Positions 19,739-29,027 of a stretch of 64,000 nt of DNA are shown piece by piece. Every line of letters starts with the position of its first letter. The stretch's first letter is position 1. The translations under genes were made by a program, and so were the position numbers. The notes under the pieces were generated by a model that searched no databases, was not told where the DNA came from, and saw only the letters and a program-made list of their open reading frames with translations. Source of the stretch: Hansschlegelia beijingensis (GTDB taxonomy: Bacteria; Pseudomonadota; Alphaproteobacteria; Rhizobiales; Methylopilaceae); NCBI RefSeq assembly GCF_014196425.1, contig NZ_JACIDR010000004.1, positions 248,001 through 312,000 of the forward strand, given 5' to 3'.

Positions 19739-20731
19739 GTGAGCATGGCGGCAACGAGTGAAGCAACTGGGCTGACAAGACGCTCGGTGATCGCGGCCGC
19801 CGCCGGCGCTGCGATCGTGATGACGTCTGCGGCCACCGCGTCCGAAACCGAGGGCGGATCGCGCCCGAGCAAGCAAGGAGCAAAGACCATGACTGGCAAT
19901 TTCGTGACCACCAAGGACGGCGTCCAGATCTTCTACAAGGATCTCGGTCCCCGGGATGCGCAGCCGATCGTGTTTCATCACGGCTGGCCGCTCTCTTCCG
20001 ACGATTGGGACGCGCAGGTCCTGTTCTTCCTGCTGAACGGCTACCGCGTGGTGGCGCATGACCGGCGCGGCCATGGGCGATCCGCCCAGGTCAGCGACGG
20101 CCACGACATGGATCACTACGCCGCCGACGCCGCAGCGGTCGCCGAGCATCTCGACCTCCGCAACGCCGTCCATATCGGCCATTCGACCGGCGGCGGCGAA
20201 GTCGCTCGCTACGTGGCGAGGCATGGCGAGCCCAATGGCCGGGTCGCGAAGGCGGTGCTGGTCAGCGCCGTCCCGCCGTTGATGGTGAAGACCGCCAACA
20301 ACCCCGGCGGCCTGCCGATCGAGGTGTTCGATGGGTTCCGGGCGGCGCTCGCGGCCAACCGCGCCCAGTTCTTCCTCGACGTGCCTTCGGGCCCCTTCTA
20401 CGGCTTCAATCGGCCCGGCGCGAAGGTCGACCAGGGCGTGATCCAGAACTGGTGGCGTCAGGGCATGATGGGTGGAGCGAAGGCGCACTATGACGGCATC
20501 AAGGCCTTCTCGGAGACCGATCAGACCGAGGACGTGAAGGCCATCTCCGTCCCGACGCTCGTCCTGCATGGCGAGGACGACCAGATCGTCCCGATCGACG
20601 ACAGCGCCCGGCTTTCGGCCCCGCTGCTGAAGAACGGCCAGCTCAAGACCTATCCGGGCTATGGACACGGCATGCTGACCGTGAACGCGGACGTGCTGAA
20701 CGCGGATCTGCTGGCTTTCGTGAAGAGCTGA
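19739..20731 (+). CDS. Alpha/beta hydrolase, non-haem chloroperoxidase-like, exported
   Basis: A 330-residue alpha/beta hydrolase. An N-terminal twin-arginine-like leader ([17 protein letters not shown]) suggests export, unusual for this family whose members normally begin at the internal [11 protein letters not shown]. The core has the oxyanion-hole HGWP, nucleophile Ser149 in GHSTGGGE, acid in GEDDQIVP and His in GYGHGML, with the DRRGHGRS motif typical of cofactor-free haloperoxidases/esterases. Start is GTG 19739 or ATG 19745; both keep the leader. Probable control by the divergent GlxA regulator. Confidence 0.87.
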   Translation: MSMAATSEATGLTRRSVIAAAAGAAIVMTSAATASETEGGSRPSKQGAKTMTGNFVTTKDGVQIFYKDLGPRDAQPIVFHHGWPLSSDDWDAQVLFFLLNGYRVVAHDRRGHGRSAQVSDGHDMDHYAADAAAVAEHLDLRNAVHIGHSTGGGEVARYVARHGEPNGRVAKAVLVSAVPPLMVKTANNPGGLPIEVFDGFRAALAANRAQFFLDVPSGPFYGFNRPGAKVDQGVIQNWWRQGMMGGAKAHYDGIKAFSETDQTEDVKAISVPTLVLHGEDDQIVPIDDSARLSAPLLKNGQLKTYPGYGHGMLTVNADVLNADLLAFVKS

Positions 20732-20738
20732 ACCGCAT

Positions 20739-20776
20739 CGCCCGCGGACGCCGCCAGAAAGGCGCGTCCGCGGGCG
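20739..20776 (+). terminator. Long stem-loop after the hydrolase gene
   Basis: CGCCCGCGGACGC and GCGTCCGCGGGCG form a perfect 13-bp stem with a 12-nt loop, 7 nt after the hydrolase stop. No T-tract follows, but stability and position make a terminator role likely. Confidence 0.65.
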
Positions 20777-21035
20777 TGAAGTGACTGAGACGTGTCGCCC
20801 GCGGCCATGGACATCGCTCCGGCGACGGGCCCGGCAAGGCCGTTCTCGGCGCAAGGGCGAGGTTTCTATAGTAATCCCGGACGGCGTCTCGAACAGTTCG
20901 TCTCGTGCGTGATGATACGGGGGCGTGAGAAGCAGTCGCCACTCGACCATCGGCATGGTGAAGACGCCGTGCGTGATCCCGATGCGGGCGCGCCGCCCTC
21001 ACAACAGATGGCGTCACAGCGCTTAGGAGCTGGTC
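20777..21035. other. Gene-free stretch
   Basis: About 260 bp between the hydrolase terminator and the LysR remnant. I see no convincing gene, repeat or RNA; the reading frames crossing it have no family signal or RBS. It borders a decayed zone and may be eroded sequence. Confidence 0.4.
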
Positions 21036-21448
21036 TCAGAAAAGACTTCCAAGTATCTCCTCCAGACCTCGGTCCCAATACGGACGCCGGCCGAATCTTT
21101 TGGCGAGCCAGTCGATCATGACCCGGACCTTCGGCGCCAGCTCGCGCGAGCTTGGATAGAGCGCCCAAAGTGACTGCGTCGAGACGAGCGGATAATCGGG
21201 CAGGACGGGGACGAGGGCGCCGGACCGAAGTTCGTCCGCGGCGCACCAGGTCGCCATGAGAGCGACGCCAAGCCCGGCGCAGGCTGCGTCGCGCACCGCC
21301 GCGCCGTCGTTGATCCGAAGCCCGGGGGCGACGCGCCGCTCGATACGCTCGCCATCCTTTCCTCGAAACGTCCAGAGATCGAGCGTGCCGACGACCAGAC
21401 ATGCATGCACGGCGAGATCGTCGGGCGTGTTCAGCCGACCATGGCGCC
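21036..21448 (-). pseudogene. LysR-family regulator, 3' remnant
   Basis: On the minus strand about 137 codons encode the C-terminal two thirds of a LysR substrate-binding domain: HGRLNTPDDLAVHACLVVG, then LRINDGAAVRDAACAGLGVALMATW and ALYPSSRELAPKVRVMIDWL, ending at the normal C-terminus. The N-terminal HTH and first half of the effector domain are absent; homology stops abruptly at about 21448. The first in-frame ATG (21410) lies inside the domain. It is therefore a truncated, non-functional gene at a recombination junction. Confidence 0.75.
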
Positions 21449-21460
21449 GCGGGAGCCTCC

Positions 21461-21568
21461 GTGGTTCTACGCCGGCACATCGAGGACGCTTACCGGACGC
21501 TGCGGGAGAACCTCGTGGCGCTCGGCCTTGCGGAGCGCGACGGCGGGGTGCGCCGGCCGGTGGCCTGA
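21461..21568 (+). pseudogene. 3' remnant of an unidentified plus-strand gene
   Basis: In the frame ending at TGA 21566-21568 the plus strand reads VVLRRHIEDAYRTLRENL and continues for 18 residues. This looks like the last helices of a regulator (a GntR/FCD-type end is possible) but has no start and no upstream body: a LysR remnant on the other strand begins 12 bp before it. I offer it as a probable fragment only. Confidence 0.35.
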
Positions 21569-21610
21569 CGCTTGCCTTGGGCGCAGCGTGCGACGCTTTG
21601 GAGAGGCCCG

Positions 21611-22006
21611 ATGTCCGAACCCCTGTTCTTCATGATCCCCGACGCCCCGACCCCGGTCGCGCCCTTCTCTCACGCGGTCGAAGCGGACGGCTGGGTGTTC
21701 GTCACCGGCCAGATGCCGACCTGGCCGGACGATGACGCAAAGCCGCTGCCGGAGGGCGTCGAGGCGCAGACCGCGCGGGTGATGGAGAACCTGATCCTCG
21801 TGCTGAACGGGATGGAGCTCGGCCTTGAGCACGTGGTGCAGGCCCGCGTGTTCATCACGCGCTTCAAGGAGGACTACGCGGCGATGAACGCCGTCTACGC
21901 CTCCTACTTCCCACCCGACCGGCGCCCCGCCCGCACCTGCGTCGGCGTCACGGGCCTCGCCCGCGACGCTCTGGTGGAGATCGACTTCATCGCAAGGCGA
22001 AGCTGA
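21611..22006 (+). CDS. RidA family protein
   Basis: A 131-residue YjgF/YER057c/UK114 (Rid) protein. Rid enzymes hydrolyse reactive enamine/imine intermediates released by PLP enzymes. The fold signatures are present: YSHAV-type APFSHAVEADGWVFVTGQMP near the N-terminus, QTARVMENLILVLNGMELGLEHVVQARVFIT in the middle, and the conserved Arg in RRPARTCVGV that anchors the substrate carboxylate. The ATG at 21611 is chosen because upstream frame has no family similarity. It stands alone between two gene remnants. Confidence 0.9.
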   Translation: MSEPLFFMIPDAPTPVAPFSHAVEADGWVFVTGQMPTWPDDDAKPLPEGVEAQTARVMENLILVLNGMELGLEHVVQARVFITRFKEDYAAMNAVYASYFPPDRRPARTCVGVTGLARDALVEIDFIARRS

Positions 22007-22024
22007 GCCCGGCTCGGCCACGGC

Positions 22025-22407
22025 GGCCTTGCTTGCGAAGAAGCTTCCGCATCAGACAGAGCCCCGCCTTCGCGTCACGCCGTCGCTGGACGAGGATGTC
22101 GAGCACCTCGCCTTCACTGTCGACGGCTCGCCAGAGCCAGAGCCGCTCGCCGCCAATCCGGATCACCATCTCGTCGAGATGCCAGATCGCGCTCGGGCGC
22201 GGTCTTCGACGCCGGTAGGTCACGGGCGAAGACCGGCCCAAACTTGAGCACCCAGCGCCGGATCGTCTCGTATGAGATGTCGAGCCCGCGTTCCGCGAGC
22301 AGGTCCTCGACATCCCGGAAGCTGAGCGTGAAGCGAGGGTAGAGCCACACCGCCTGCCGGATGACATCAGGCGGGAAACGGTGACCACGGAACGGCGAGA
22401 GGGGCAT
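22025..22407 (-). pseudogene. IS6-family transposase remnant
   Basis: The minus strand encodes the N-terminal half of an IS6/IS26-type transposase: FRGHRFPPDVIRQAVWLYPRF, LSFRDVEDLLAERGLDISYETIRRWV and KFGPVFAR in one frame, then, after a one-base shift near 22215, RRRRPRPSAIWHLDEMVIRIGGE (with the first catalytic Asp) and VQRRRDAKAGLCLMRKLL in another. The remaining DDE catalytic part is missing; the sequence stops next to the RidA gene. No intact terminal inverted repeats were found. It is dead. Confidence 0.8.
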
Positions 22408-22562
22408 TCCCCGATGCTACCGCGAGCGGCGGAGGTGACAATGCCGTGGAGATACAGGCCGGCCCTGATCCGCGCCAGAAGGAGACGTTTGGCCCTACGC
22501 TGCATGCGCCCGGTCCGACCCTTCTCAGGCGTTGTGAACGCGTCTGTCGCACGCTCGCCGGA

Positions 22563-23375
22563 TTAAAGGGTGGGCGACAGACCGCCGTCCACTCGCAGAT
22601 TCGCGCCCGTGATATAGGCGGCGAGTGGGCTGGCGAGAAAAGCTACGACGTCGGCGATCTCATCCAGGCGACCCACCCGGCCGATGGGAACCTGAGCGAA
22701 CAGAGGCAGGACCATGCGCTCCACCTCCTCCCAGGGGGCGTCACTATCCACGCCGAGGCCCGCCGCTGCCTCACGGAAACGGACGTCTAGGGTGGTGCTG
22801 TGTATTGGGCCCGGGGAGACCGCATTGACCGTGACGCCGTCAGCGGCCACCGCCTTTGCCATTGATGCAGTCATGGCGTTGATCGCGGCCTTGCTGGCCG
22901 AATAGTCCGGGGCGGTGGGCGGGGCGACCGTCGCCGCGAGACTGGAGATGTTGATCACCCGGCCCCAACGCGCTTGCCGCATCCGAGGCAGCAGCCTGGT
23001 GGTGACCCTGAGCGCCGCCAGCACATTGCGATCGAATGTGGACGCCCACGAGGCAGACCGCGTATTGCTCCAGCCCTCCCGCGCTGGGCTGGAGCCACCC
23101 GCGTTATTGACAAGAACGCCGATGGGGCCAGCGAGGTTTTCGGCCTCTCGCACCAGGCTCTCGACAGCCTTCTCCTCCGTAAGGTCGCCAAGGACCGCGT
23201 AAGCGCGCCCGCCGCCTTCGACAATGTTCTCTGCGGCCCGCCGCGTTTGCGCCGCATCGCGACCGTGCACGACGACAGCCGCGCCTTCACGCGCGAGCGT
23301 CCGCGCGATCGCCTCGCCAATTCCCTTACTGCTTCCTGTGACAAGCGCGGTTCTGCCGTCCAATTGCAAATCCAT
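22563..23375 (-). CDS. SDR family oxidoreductase
   Basis: A 270-residue classical short-chain dehydrogenase/reductase. It has the Rossmann TGSSKGIGEA motif (residues 13-22), an Arg after the second strand (HGRDA) that favours NADP(H), NNAGG, the catalytic Ser in NISSLAA and YSASK (Tyr/Lys). The C-terminus ends in the usual ITGANLRVDGG. Substrate unknown. It is divergent from the HxlR regulator gene with only 26 bp between start codons, so the regulator probably controls it. Confidence 0.93.
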   Translation of the reverse strand: MDLQLDGRTALVTGSSKGIGEAIARTLAREGAAVVVHGRDAAQTRRAAENIVEGGGRAYAVLGDLTEEKAVESLVREAENLAGPIGVLVNNAGGSSPAREGWSNTRSASWASTFDRNVLAALRVTTRLLPRMRQARWGRVINISSLAATVAPPTAPDYSASKAAINAMTASMAKAVAADGVTVNAVSPGPIHSTTLDVRFREAAAGLGVDSDAPWEEVERMVLPLFAQVPIGRVGRLDEIADVVAFLASPLAAYITGANLRVDGGLSPTL

Positions 23376-23401
23376 CGCTGGAAACCCACTCTCTGCCGCT
23401 G

Positions 23402-23791
23402 ATGGCGGCTAGGTCGTTCGAGCGCATGGGCGTGACAAGTACGCACTTAAAAGTGCCCGCGGGCGAGCGGGATGCCTGTCTTGGGCCTGAAGGATCGGTC
23501 GCGCACGTCACCCGAGTCGTGCGAATGATCCGGGGCCGATGGAAGTTGCCGATCTTGTTCCGGCTTTACGCGGACCCTTCCCTGCGCACGTCGCAGTTGC
23601 GGCGGGACATGGCCGGAATATCGCAGAAGATGCTCACCCAGCACCTCCGCGAGCTTGAGGCAGATCGCCTGATTGAGCGGACAGACTTCGGAGAAAAGCC
23701 TCTGCGCGTCGAATACCGGTTGTCCGACAGGGGCAAGCAGCTACTGCCGGTGCTGATCGCGGCGCGTAGCTTTTCCCTCGATCACGGCTAG
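23402..23791 (+). CDS. HxlR family transcriptional regulator
   Basis: A 129-residue winged-helix regulator. Family features: RMIRGRWKLPILFRLYADPSLRTSQLRRDMAGISQKMLTQHLRELEADRLIERT followed by the wing EYRLSDRGKQLLPVL. HxlR proteins often sense electrophiles or aldehydes. The ATG at 23402 gives an N-terminal extension of about 25 residues; ATG 23429 is an alternative that lengthens the divergent intergenic region to 53 bp. The neighbouring SDR gene is the probable target. Confidence 0.87.
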   Translation: MAARSFERMGVTSTHLKVPAGERDACLGPEGSVAHVTRVVRMIRGRWKLPILFRLYADPSLRTSQLRRDMAGISQKMLTQHLRELEADRLIERTDFGEKPLRVEYRLSDRGKQLLPVLIAARSFSLDHG

Positions 23792-23997
23792 CCTTCCGCG
23801 GGCTCCGTCGTGGGCATGCCGTTTGAAGAAACGGGGCTGCCGCAGGTTCCGGCGTCTCGACTGGGTGGATCGGCAAGAGCCTAGTCCGCATCTACACCGA
23901 GAGGCGCTATCAGCGGACCTTCTCGGCAGCCGCTATGGGTCGATGCCGTTGAAAAACTCCTCAGGTGTATGCTCGCGGGACAGCCGGCCTGAAGCAG

Positions 23998-24387
23998 ATG
24001 CTGAATTTTAGCGACGACGAACTGCGACTGGTGGGGCGAAGCTTGTCGGAAGTCGGCGTCGACAAACCGATCGGCTATCTGCCGCTCTACACGCTCGAAG
24101 CTATGGGCGAGCATGGCAAGCTGTTGGGCGAAGATGCCATGCGCCAAGGCCTTGTGGCGGTGTCGTTTGGTCCAGACGAATGCTGCATAAAGAGCGGGGC
24201 GTTTTACGTCTACGATCGGGAGGCTCTGGCCAAGTTGTTGGAGCAGCATGCTGAGGCGCTTTCTGCGGCGCACATGACGGCTGATCCTGACAAGTTCATT
24301 GCAGAGATCGCGGCCCACTGGCTCGATGTGACTCATCCTTTGACGCCATTGATCGCAGCTGCGTTCGGAGAACACCCGCTGACGTAG
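23998..24387 (+). CDS. Hypothetical protein, 129 aa
   Basis: I do not recognise this protein. From ATG 23998 it begins MLNFSDDELRLVGRSLSEVG and is an evenly composed, soluble, mostly helical sequence of 129 residues ending HPLT. A GTG 11 codons earlier (23965) is an alternative start. GC is lower than in neighbours, and it lies between an HxlR/SDR pair and a frameshifted integrase, which suggests horizontally acquired cargo. Confidence 0.6.
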   Translation: MLNFSDDELRLVGRSLSEVGVDKPIGYLPLYTLEAMGEHGKLLGEDAMRQGLVAVSFGPDECCIKSGAFYVYDREALAKLLEQHAEALSAAHMTADPDKFIAEIAAHWLDVTHPLTPLIAAAFGEHPLT

Positions 24388-24437
24388 CCCTGAGCATCGT
24401 CGATTCTTGAACATTGAAGGAGTGCGCCGTCGCTGAT

Positions 24438-25630
24438 TCACTCCCTGATGGAGCGGCCGCATGGCCGCCCGCGCAAGAACCTGGAACCGAGCGCCTTCTC
24501 GACGCTCCGAGAGGATGATGACGCCGCCGCCTGAGCGGCGCCGCGAGGCTCACGCCACAACCCGCAGCGTCGGCTTTCCGCTACGCGCAGCTTCAGCCGC
24601 GCGAACACGGGCACCATGATCTCGGGCCTGGGGTGCCGGTAACGGCGCAAGCTCTTCACGTCCAGGTGCCCTGAGAAATCCATGAGCTCCATGTCGGTCA
24701 TGTCGCCCTCGCAGGCGCGCGAGATCGCCTCGTACCGAAAGTCGTGCCAGCGCCAGTGGTCCATCTGCGCCATGGCGCGCGCGCGCCGGTACGCGGTGAC
24801 GAGCGCGTCGCGATCGACCTTGAAAATCCGTCCGCCTTCGCCGCGGCCACGGAGGCTCTCGACGATCTCCTGGGCGCGGATAGTCAAGAGCAGGAACCGC
24901 CCCTTTCCGTTTTTTGCCACCGGCAGCCAGATCGTCCCGACCTCCGGATCATAGTGCTTCCACTCGGCCGCGAGCATCTCGCTCCGCCGGGCAGCGGTCT
25001 CGAGAGCGAACTCGGCGCAGGGCGCCAACCATGAGTTCGGTGAGCTCCGCAGCGCTGCGAACAACTGCTCCTCCTCTCCCACGCCGAAGCGCGCGATGCG
25101 CTCGTCGTCGACCACGGGTTCTTCACGTAGTGAAGCGGCGAGACGACCAGGTGATACCTCGGCACGGCGTCGTTCAGGATCGGTCGCAACAGCCGGAGCT
25201 CTCGCAGCACGGTCCCGGCCGCGAGTTCCTCCAGCCGCCGCTCCTTCCAGTCGTCGAACTCGTCATAGCCGAGCGCGGAGAGCGCGGTCTGGCAAAGCGC
25301 CCGCTCGTTCCGCCGGAACGCCTTCAGGCGGTAGAGCTCGGACTCCTTGCCCTTGATCGTGCAACTGTCCTTCTCACGCTTCGCGATCTCCCGATCGAGC
25401 ACGTCGCCGAAGGTGACGCGGGCGGCGAGCAGCCGATCGCGGCGCACGCCGTCGTCATGGTCGTTGAGGACCCGCCGCACGGCCGCCTTGGCGGCCTCGA
25501 GGTCGTCGAAGGTCGCGGTGAAGTCCGGAAAACCCTTGCGGCGGATCTTGACCTGGTAGCCGGTGAGGCGACCACCGGCCGAGATCGGCTCGTAGATGTG
25601 GTCGTGGTTCTTGAGCTTGAGCACAGGCAC
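24438..25630 (-). pseudogene. Tyrosine recombinase (integrase), frameshifted
   Basis: Two minus-strand frames together encode a phage/island integrase. The first, from a GTG near 25630 ([17 protein letters not shown]), supplies the arm-binding and core-binding domains; the second, entered at about 25112-25118 (NP then [11 protein letters not shown]), supplies the catalytic domain with Arg in [17 protein letters not shown], and SGHLDVKSLRRY with the nucleophile Tyr. One missing base in the CCCG run explains the shift, so the gene is probably inactive unless the shift is a sequencing error. It lies 112 bp from the 3' end of tRNA-Arg(CCG), the usual place for an island integrase. Confidence 0.8.
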
Positions 25631-25742
25631 GGGATCACCGCCATGGTGGGCGACTTGTCCCAATTCTGTCCCACAAAGGCTGGCAAGAATCGTCGGCCGA
25701 ATTTGCGGGCCGCGGTTTTCCGAAGAGGTTCTAAGGAAAATC

Positions 25743-25869
<127 letters not shown>

Positions 25870-25870
25870 T

Positions 25871-26108
25871 TCGAGGCGACGTGGCGTTGGGCACGATGGT
25901 GGGTTGATCGAGCCCGATCAGGCAGCGTTCGCTGTGGCGCTGCTCCTCCCGAATGAACTCGAGCGCCTCAGCAAAGGACGCGAGCTGGGGCTCGGTGAAC
26001 TCTGGACGTCGGCCTTCCGCCAGCCGGATCGAGCAGCCGCGCCGGGCGCCGTGGGTTTGTCGACCCAGGCCGAATCGAACCCGATGATGCTCGTCGTCGC
26101 GGCAGCCA
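25871..26108 (-). pseudogene. DUF429 family remnant
   Basis: The minus strand starts MAAATTSIIGFDSAWVDK, the typical opening of DUF429 proteins (predicted RNase H-like nucleases), then shifts frame and continues PEFTEPQLASFAEALEFIRE and LIGLDQPTIVPNATS. Similarity ends exactly where the tRNA-flanking repeat begins (25869/25870), so the remaining two thirds of the gene were lost at this junction. Frameshift plus truncation make it non-functional. Confidence 0.65.
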
Positions 26109-26192
26109 TCGTGTCGCCTCTCCGCACTACCTCCCTTGGCCGCTCCCTTCTAGCATCCTGCGCGAATTGCATGATGAGTCGGGTGCGGTGGA

Positions 26193-27767
26193 ATGTTGAC
26201 GGGCGAGCTCAGGTCCAAGATCGACAACGTCTGGAACGCGTTCTGGTCGGGCGGCATCGCGAACCCGCTCGAGGTGATCGAGCAGATCACCTATCTGCTG
26301 TTCATCCGCGGGCTCGACGACGTCCACACCCGCGAGGAGAACAAGGCCAACCGGCTCGGCAAGCCGATGGAGCGGCGCGTCTTCCCCGAAGGCCGTGACG
26401 GCGTCGGCAAGGATGGCGGCCTGCCTCATGAGGAGATGCGCTGGGCGCGGTTCAAGAACGCGGCGCCGGCGCAGATGTTCGAGATCGTCGCGAACCACGT
26501 CTTCCCCTTCATCCGCACCATGGCGGGGGCGGACACGGCGCACGCGGCGCACATGAAGGATGCGCGCTTCACCATCCCGACGCCGGGTCTGCTCGCGAAG
26601 GTCGTCGACCTGCTCGCCGACATCCCCATGGCGGACCGCGACACCAAGGGCGACCTCTACGAATACATGCTCTCGAAGATCGCGGGCGCGGGCCAGAACG
26701 GCCAGTTCCGCACGCCGCGGCACATCATCGAGCTGATGGTCGAGATGACGGCGCCGAACCCGAAGGACGTGATCTGCGACCCGGCCTCGGGCACCTGCGG
26801 CTTCCTCGTCGGCGCCGGCGAATATCTGCGCGACAACCACCCCGAGATCTTCCGCGACGAAGCGCTCCGAAAACACTTCCACGAGGGCATGTTCCACGGC
26901 TTCGACTTCGACGGCACGATGCTGCGCATCGGCTCGATGAACATGCTTCTCCACGGCGTCGAGAAGCCGGACATCCGCTACAAGGACTCTTTGGCCGAGG
27001 AGCATGGCGGCGACAGCGAGCGCTACTCGCTGGTGCTCGCCAACCCGCCCTTCGCCGGCTCGCTCGATTACGAGACGACCGCCAAGGACCTGCAGAAAAT
27101 CGTCAAGACCAAGAAGACCGAGCTGCTGTTCCTCGCGCTGTTCATCAAGCTGCTGAAGCCCGGGGGGCGCGCGGCCGTCATCGTGCCGGACGGCGTGCTG
27201 TTCGGCTCCTCCACGGCGCACAAGGCGATCCGCAAGATGTTGGTGGAGGACCACCGGCTCGACGGCATCGTGAAGCTGCCGTCCGGCGTGTTCCGACCTT
27301 ACGCCGGCGTCTCGACCGCGATCCTGCTGTTCACCAAGACGAATTCCGGCGGCACGGATTTCGTGTGGTTCTACGACCTCAAGGCCGACGGTTTTTCGCT
27401 CGATGACAAGCGCACGCCGCTGCTGCCGGCGGAGAAGCAGGGCGTGAACCCGGGCAAGCGCGAGGGCTCGACCTGGGTGAGCCTGACGCTCGACGATGCG
27501 GAGGCGACGAAGAACAACCTGCCGGACGCGGCCGCGCGCTGGGCCGATCGGGCAGGAGCGGAGCGCGCGCGGGCCCGCACCGAGCAGAGCTTCTGCGTGC
27601 CCAAGGCCGAGATCGCGGCGGCCGACTACGACCTCTCGCTCAACCGCTACAAGGAGGTGGTGCACGCGGCGCCCGAACACCGCGCGCCGAAGGAGATCAT
27701 CGCGGAGCTGCGCGCGCTGGAGCAGGAGATCTCGGAAGGGCTGGATGAGCTGGAGGCAATGCTTTGA
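26193..27767 (+). CDS. hsdM: Type I restriction-modification system DNA methyltransferase HsdM
   Basis: A 524-residue N6-adenine methyltransferase subunit. The N-terminal HsdM_N domain (about 5-150) is followed by the N6_Mtase domain with the SAM-binding motif DPASGTCGFLVGA and catalytic NPPFAGS. The ATG at 26193 is preceded by GGTGGA. It overlaps hsdS by 4 nt. With HsdS it methylates the recognition site, and with HsdR it forms the restriction complex. It opens the island's operon. Confidence 0.96.
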   Translation: MLTGELRSKIDNVWNAFWSGGIANPLEVIEQITYLLFIRGLDDVHTREENKANRLGKPMERRVFPEGRDGVGKDGGLPHEEMRWARFKNAAPAQMFEIVANHVFPFIRTMAGADTAHAAHMKDARFTIPTPGLLAKVVDLLADIPMADRDTKGDLYEYMLSKIAGAGQNGQFRTPRHIIELMVEMTAPNPKDVICDPASGTCGFLVGAGEYLRDNHPEIFRDEALRKHFHEGMFHGFDFDGTMLRIGSMNMLLHGVEKPDIRYKDSLAEEHGGDSERYSLVLANPPFAGSLDYETTAKDLQKIVKTKKTELLFLALFIKLLKPGGRAAVIVPDGVLFGSSTAHKAIRKMLVEDHRLDGIVKLPSGVFRPYAGVSTAILLFTKTNSGGTDFVWFYDLKADGFSLDDKRTPLLPAEKQGVNPGKREGSTWVSLTLDDAEATKNNLPDAAARWADRAGAERARARTEQSFCVPKAEIAAADYDLSLNRYKEVVHAAPEHRAPKEIIAELRALEQEISEGLDELEAML

Positions 27768-28957
27768 GCGCGAGAACCGCTCGGCTTGGCGACATCTGCG
27801 AGATTAATCCGCGCGCCCCGAAGTCGCTCCAAGACGACGCGCGTGTCTCATTCCTCTCCATGGCAGGCGTTTCTGAAGAGGGTTTCATAGATGAAGAGCA
27901 AGAGCGAGCGGCTGGCGAGGTCAGAAAAGGCTACTCGTTCTTCAAGCGCGGCGACGTCCTCGTCGCAAAGATCACGCCTTGCTTCGAGAATGGAAAGGCG
28001 ACGCGGACAAGCTCGCTTCGACACCCAATAGGTTTTGGATCGACCGAGTTTCATGTGCTTCGAGCGTCTAACGACGTGTTGCCCGACTATGTCTTCCACA
28101 CGGTATGGAACACCTCCTTCCGCGAGGTCGGCGCGAGGAATATGACCGGCAGCGCCGGTCAGAAGCGCGTGCCTACAGACTTCATTCGACGTCTAGAAAT
28201 CCCCCTCCCGCCGCTCGACGAGCAGCGGCGGATCGCGGCGATCCTGGACAAGGCGGACGCGCTGCGCCGGAAGCGCAAGCGGATCGTGGACCTCATCGGC
28301 GCCGTTCCTCAATCCCTGTTCATCCAGATGTTCGGCGATCCGCAAGCGAACCCGAACCGCTGGAACAAGACGGCTGCGCTTTCAGAGGTCGCAGACATAG
28401 GCTCAGGGATAACGAAAGGGAGGAAGGAGCCCACCGGACCGCTAAGGACGGTGCCGTATCTCGCGGTCGCGAACGTCCAGGATAGAGCGCTCGATCTGTC
28501 ATCTGTGAAGGCAATTGAAGCGAGCGAGGAGGAGATCGCCCGATTCCGGCTGCGCGATGGCGACTTGGTGGTCACTGAAGGCGGCGACCCTGACAAACTC
28601 GGTCGCGGAACGGTTTGGAAGGGCGAGTTACCCGAAGCCATACATCAGAACCACATCTTCCGAATCCGAACCGACCAACGCGAGGTCCACCCGGTATATC
28701 TGAATTATCTTATCGGGAGCCGATACGGAAAAAGCTATTTCCTTCGATCGGCAAAGCAGACGACCGGAATTGCATCGATCAACAAGTCTCAGCTTTCGCA
28801 GTTTCCTGTGCTCTTGCCACCGCTGGATCTGCAGTTACGGTTCGCTGTCGAACTCGACAAACTGAAAGGTCTTGAGAAAGGTGCCGCTGCCGCCTCCGAA
28901 GGCACCAGTGCTCTCTTCGCCTCTCTCCAACACCGCGCCTTCTCCGGTCAGCTATGA
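27764..28957 (+). CDS. hsdS: Type I restriction-modification specificity subunit HsdS
   Basis: A 397-residue specificity subunit with two target recognition domains: TRD1 about residues 5-150, ending LEIPLPPLDEQRRIAAILDK with a conserved coiled-coil spacer (~150-190), and TRD2 about 200-350, ending FPVLLPPLDLQLRF with a second coil. Initiation is at a TTG that overlaps the hsdM stop (TTGA), a 4-nt coupling. The TRD sequences have lower GC than the coils, as expected for swapped modules. The DNA target cannot be read from the sequence. Confidence 0.94.
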   Translation: MSARTARLGDICEINPRAPKSLQDDARVSFLSMAGVSEEGFIDEEQERAAGEVRKGYSFFKRGDVLVAKITPCFENGKATRTSSLRHPIGFGSTEFHVLRASNDVLPDYVFHTVWNTSFREVGARNMTGSAGQKRVPTDFIRRLEIPLPPLDEQRRIAAILDKADALRRKRKRIVDLIGAVPQSLFIQMFGDPQANPNRWNKTAALSEVADIGSGITKGRKEPTGPLRTVPYLAVANVQDRALDLSSVKAIEASEEEIARFRLRDGDLVVTEGGDPDKLGRGTVWKGELPEAIHQNHIFRIRTDQREVHPVYLNYLIGSRYGKSYFLRSAKQTTGIASINKSQLSQFPVLLPPLDLQLRFAVELDKLKGLEKGAAAASEGTSALFASLQHRAFSGQL

Positions 28958-29027
28958 TTGCTCAGAAGCATAACTTCCGAGCATTCGGCGCTCACATCGA
29001 AAGTCGGATACATGCAAAGGATCAGAA

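Noticed and set aside
20892-20902. GAAC-GTTC sequence as a LexA box
   Set aside because: The half-sites are inverted and one base apart; they do not fit the direct-repeat GAAC-N7-GAAC form and no gene follows.
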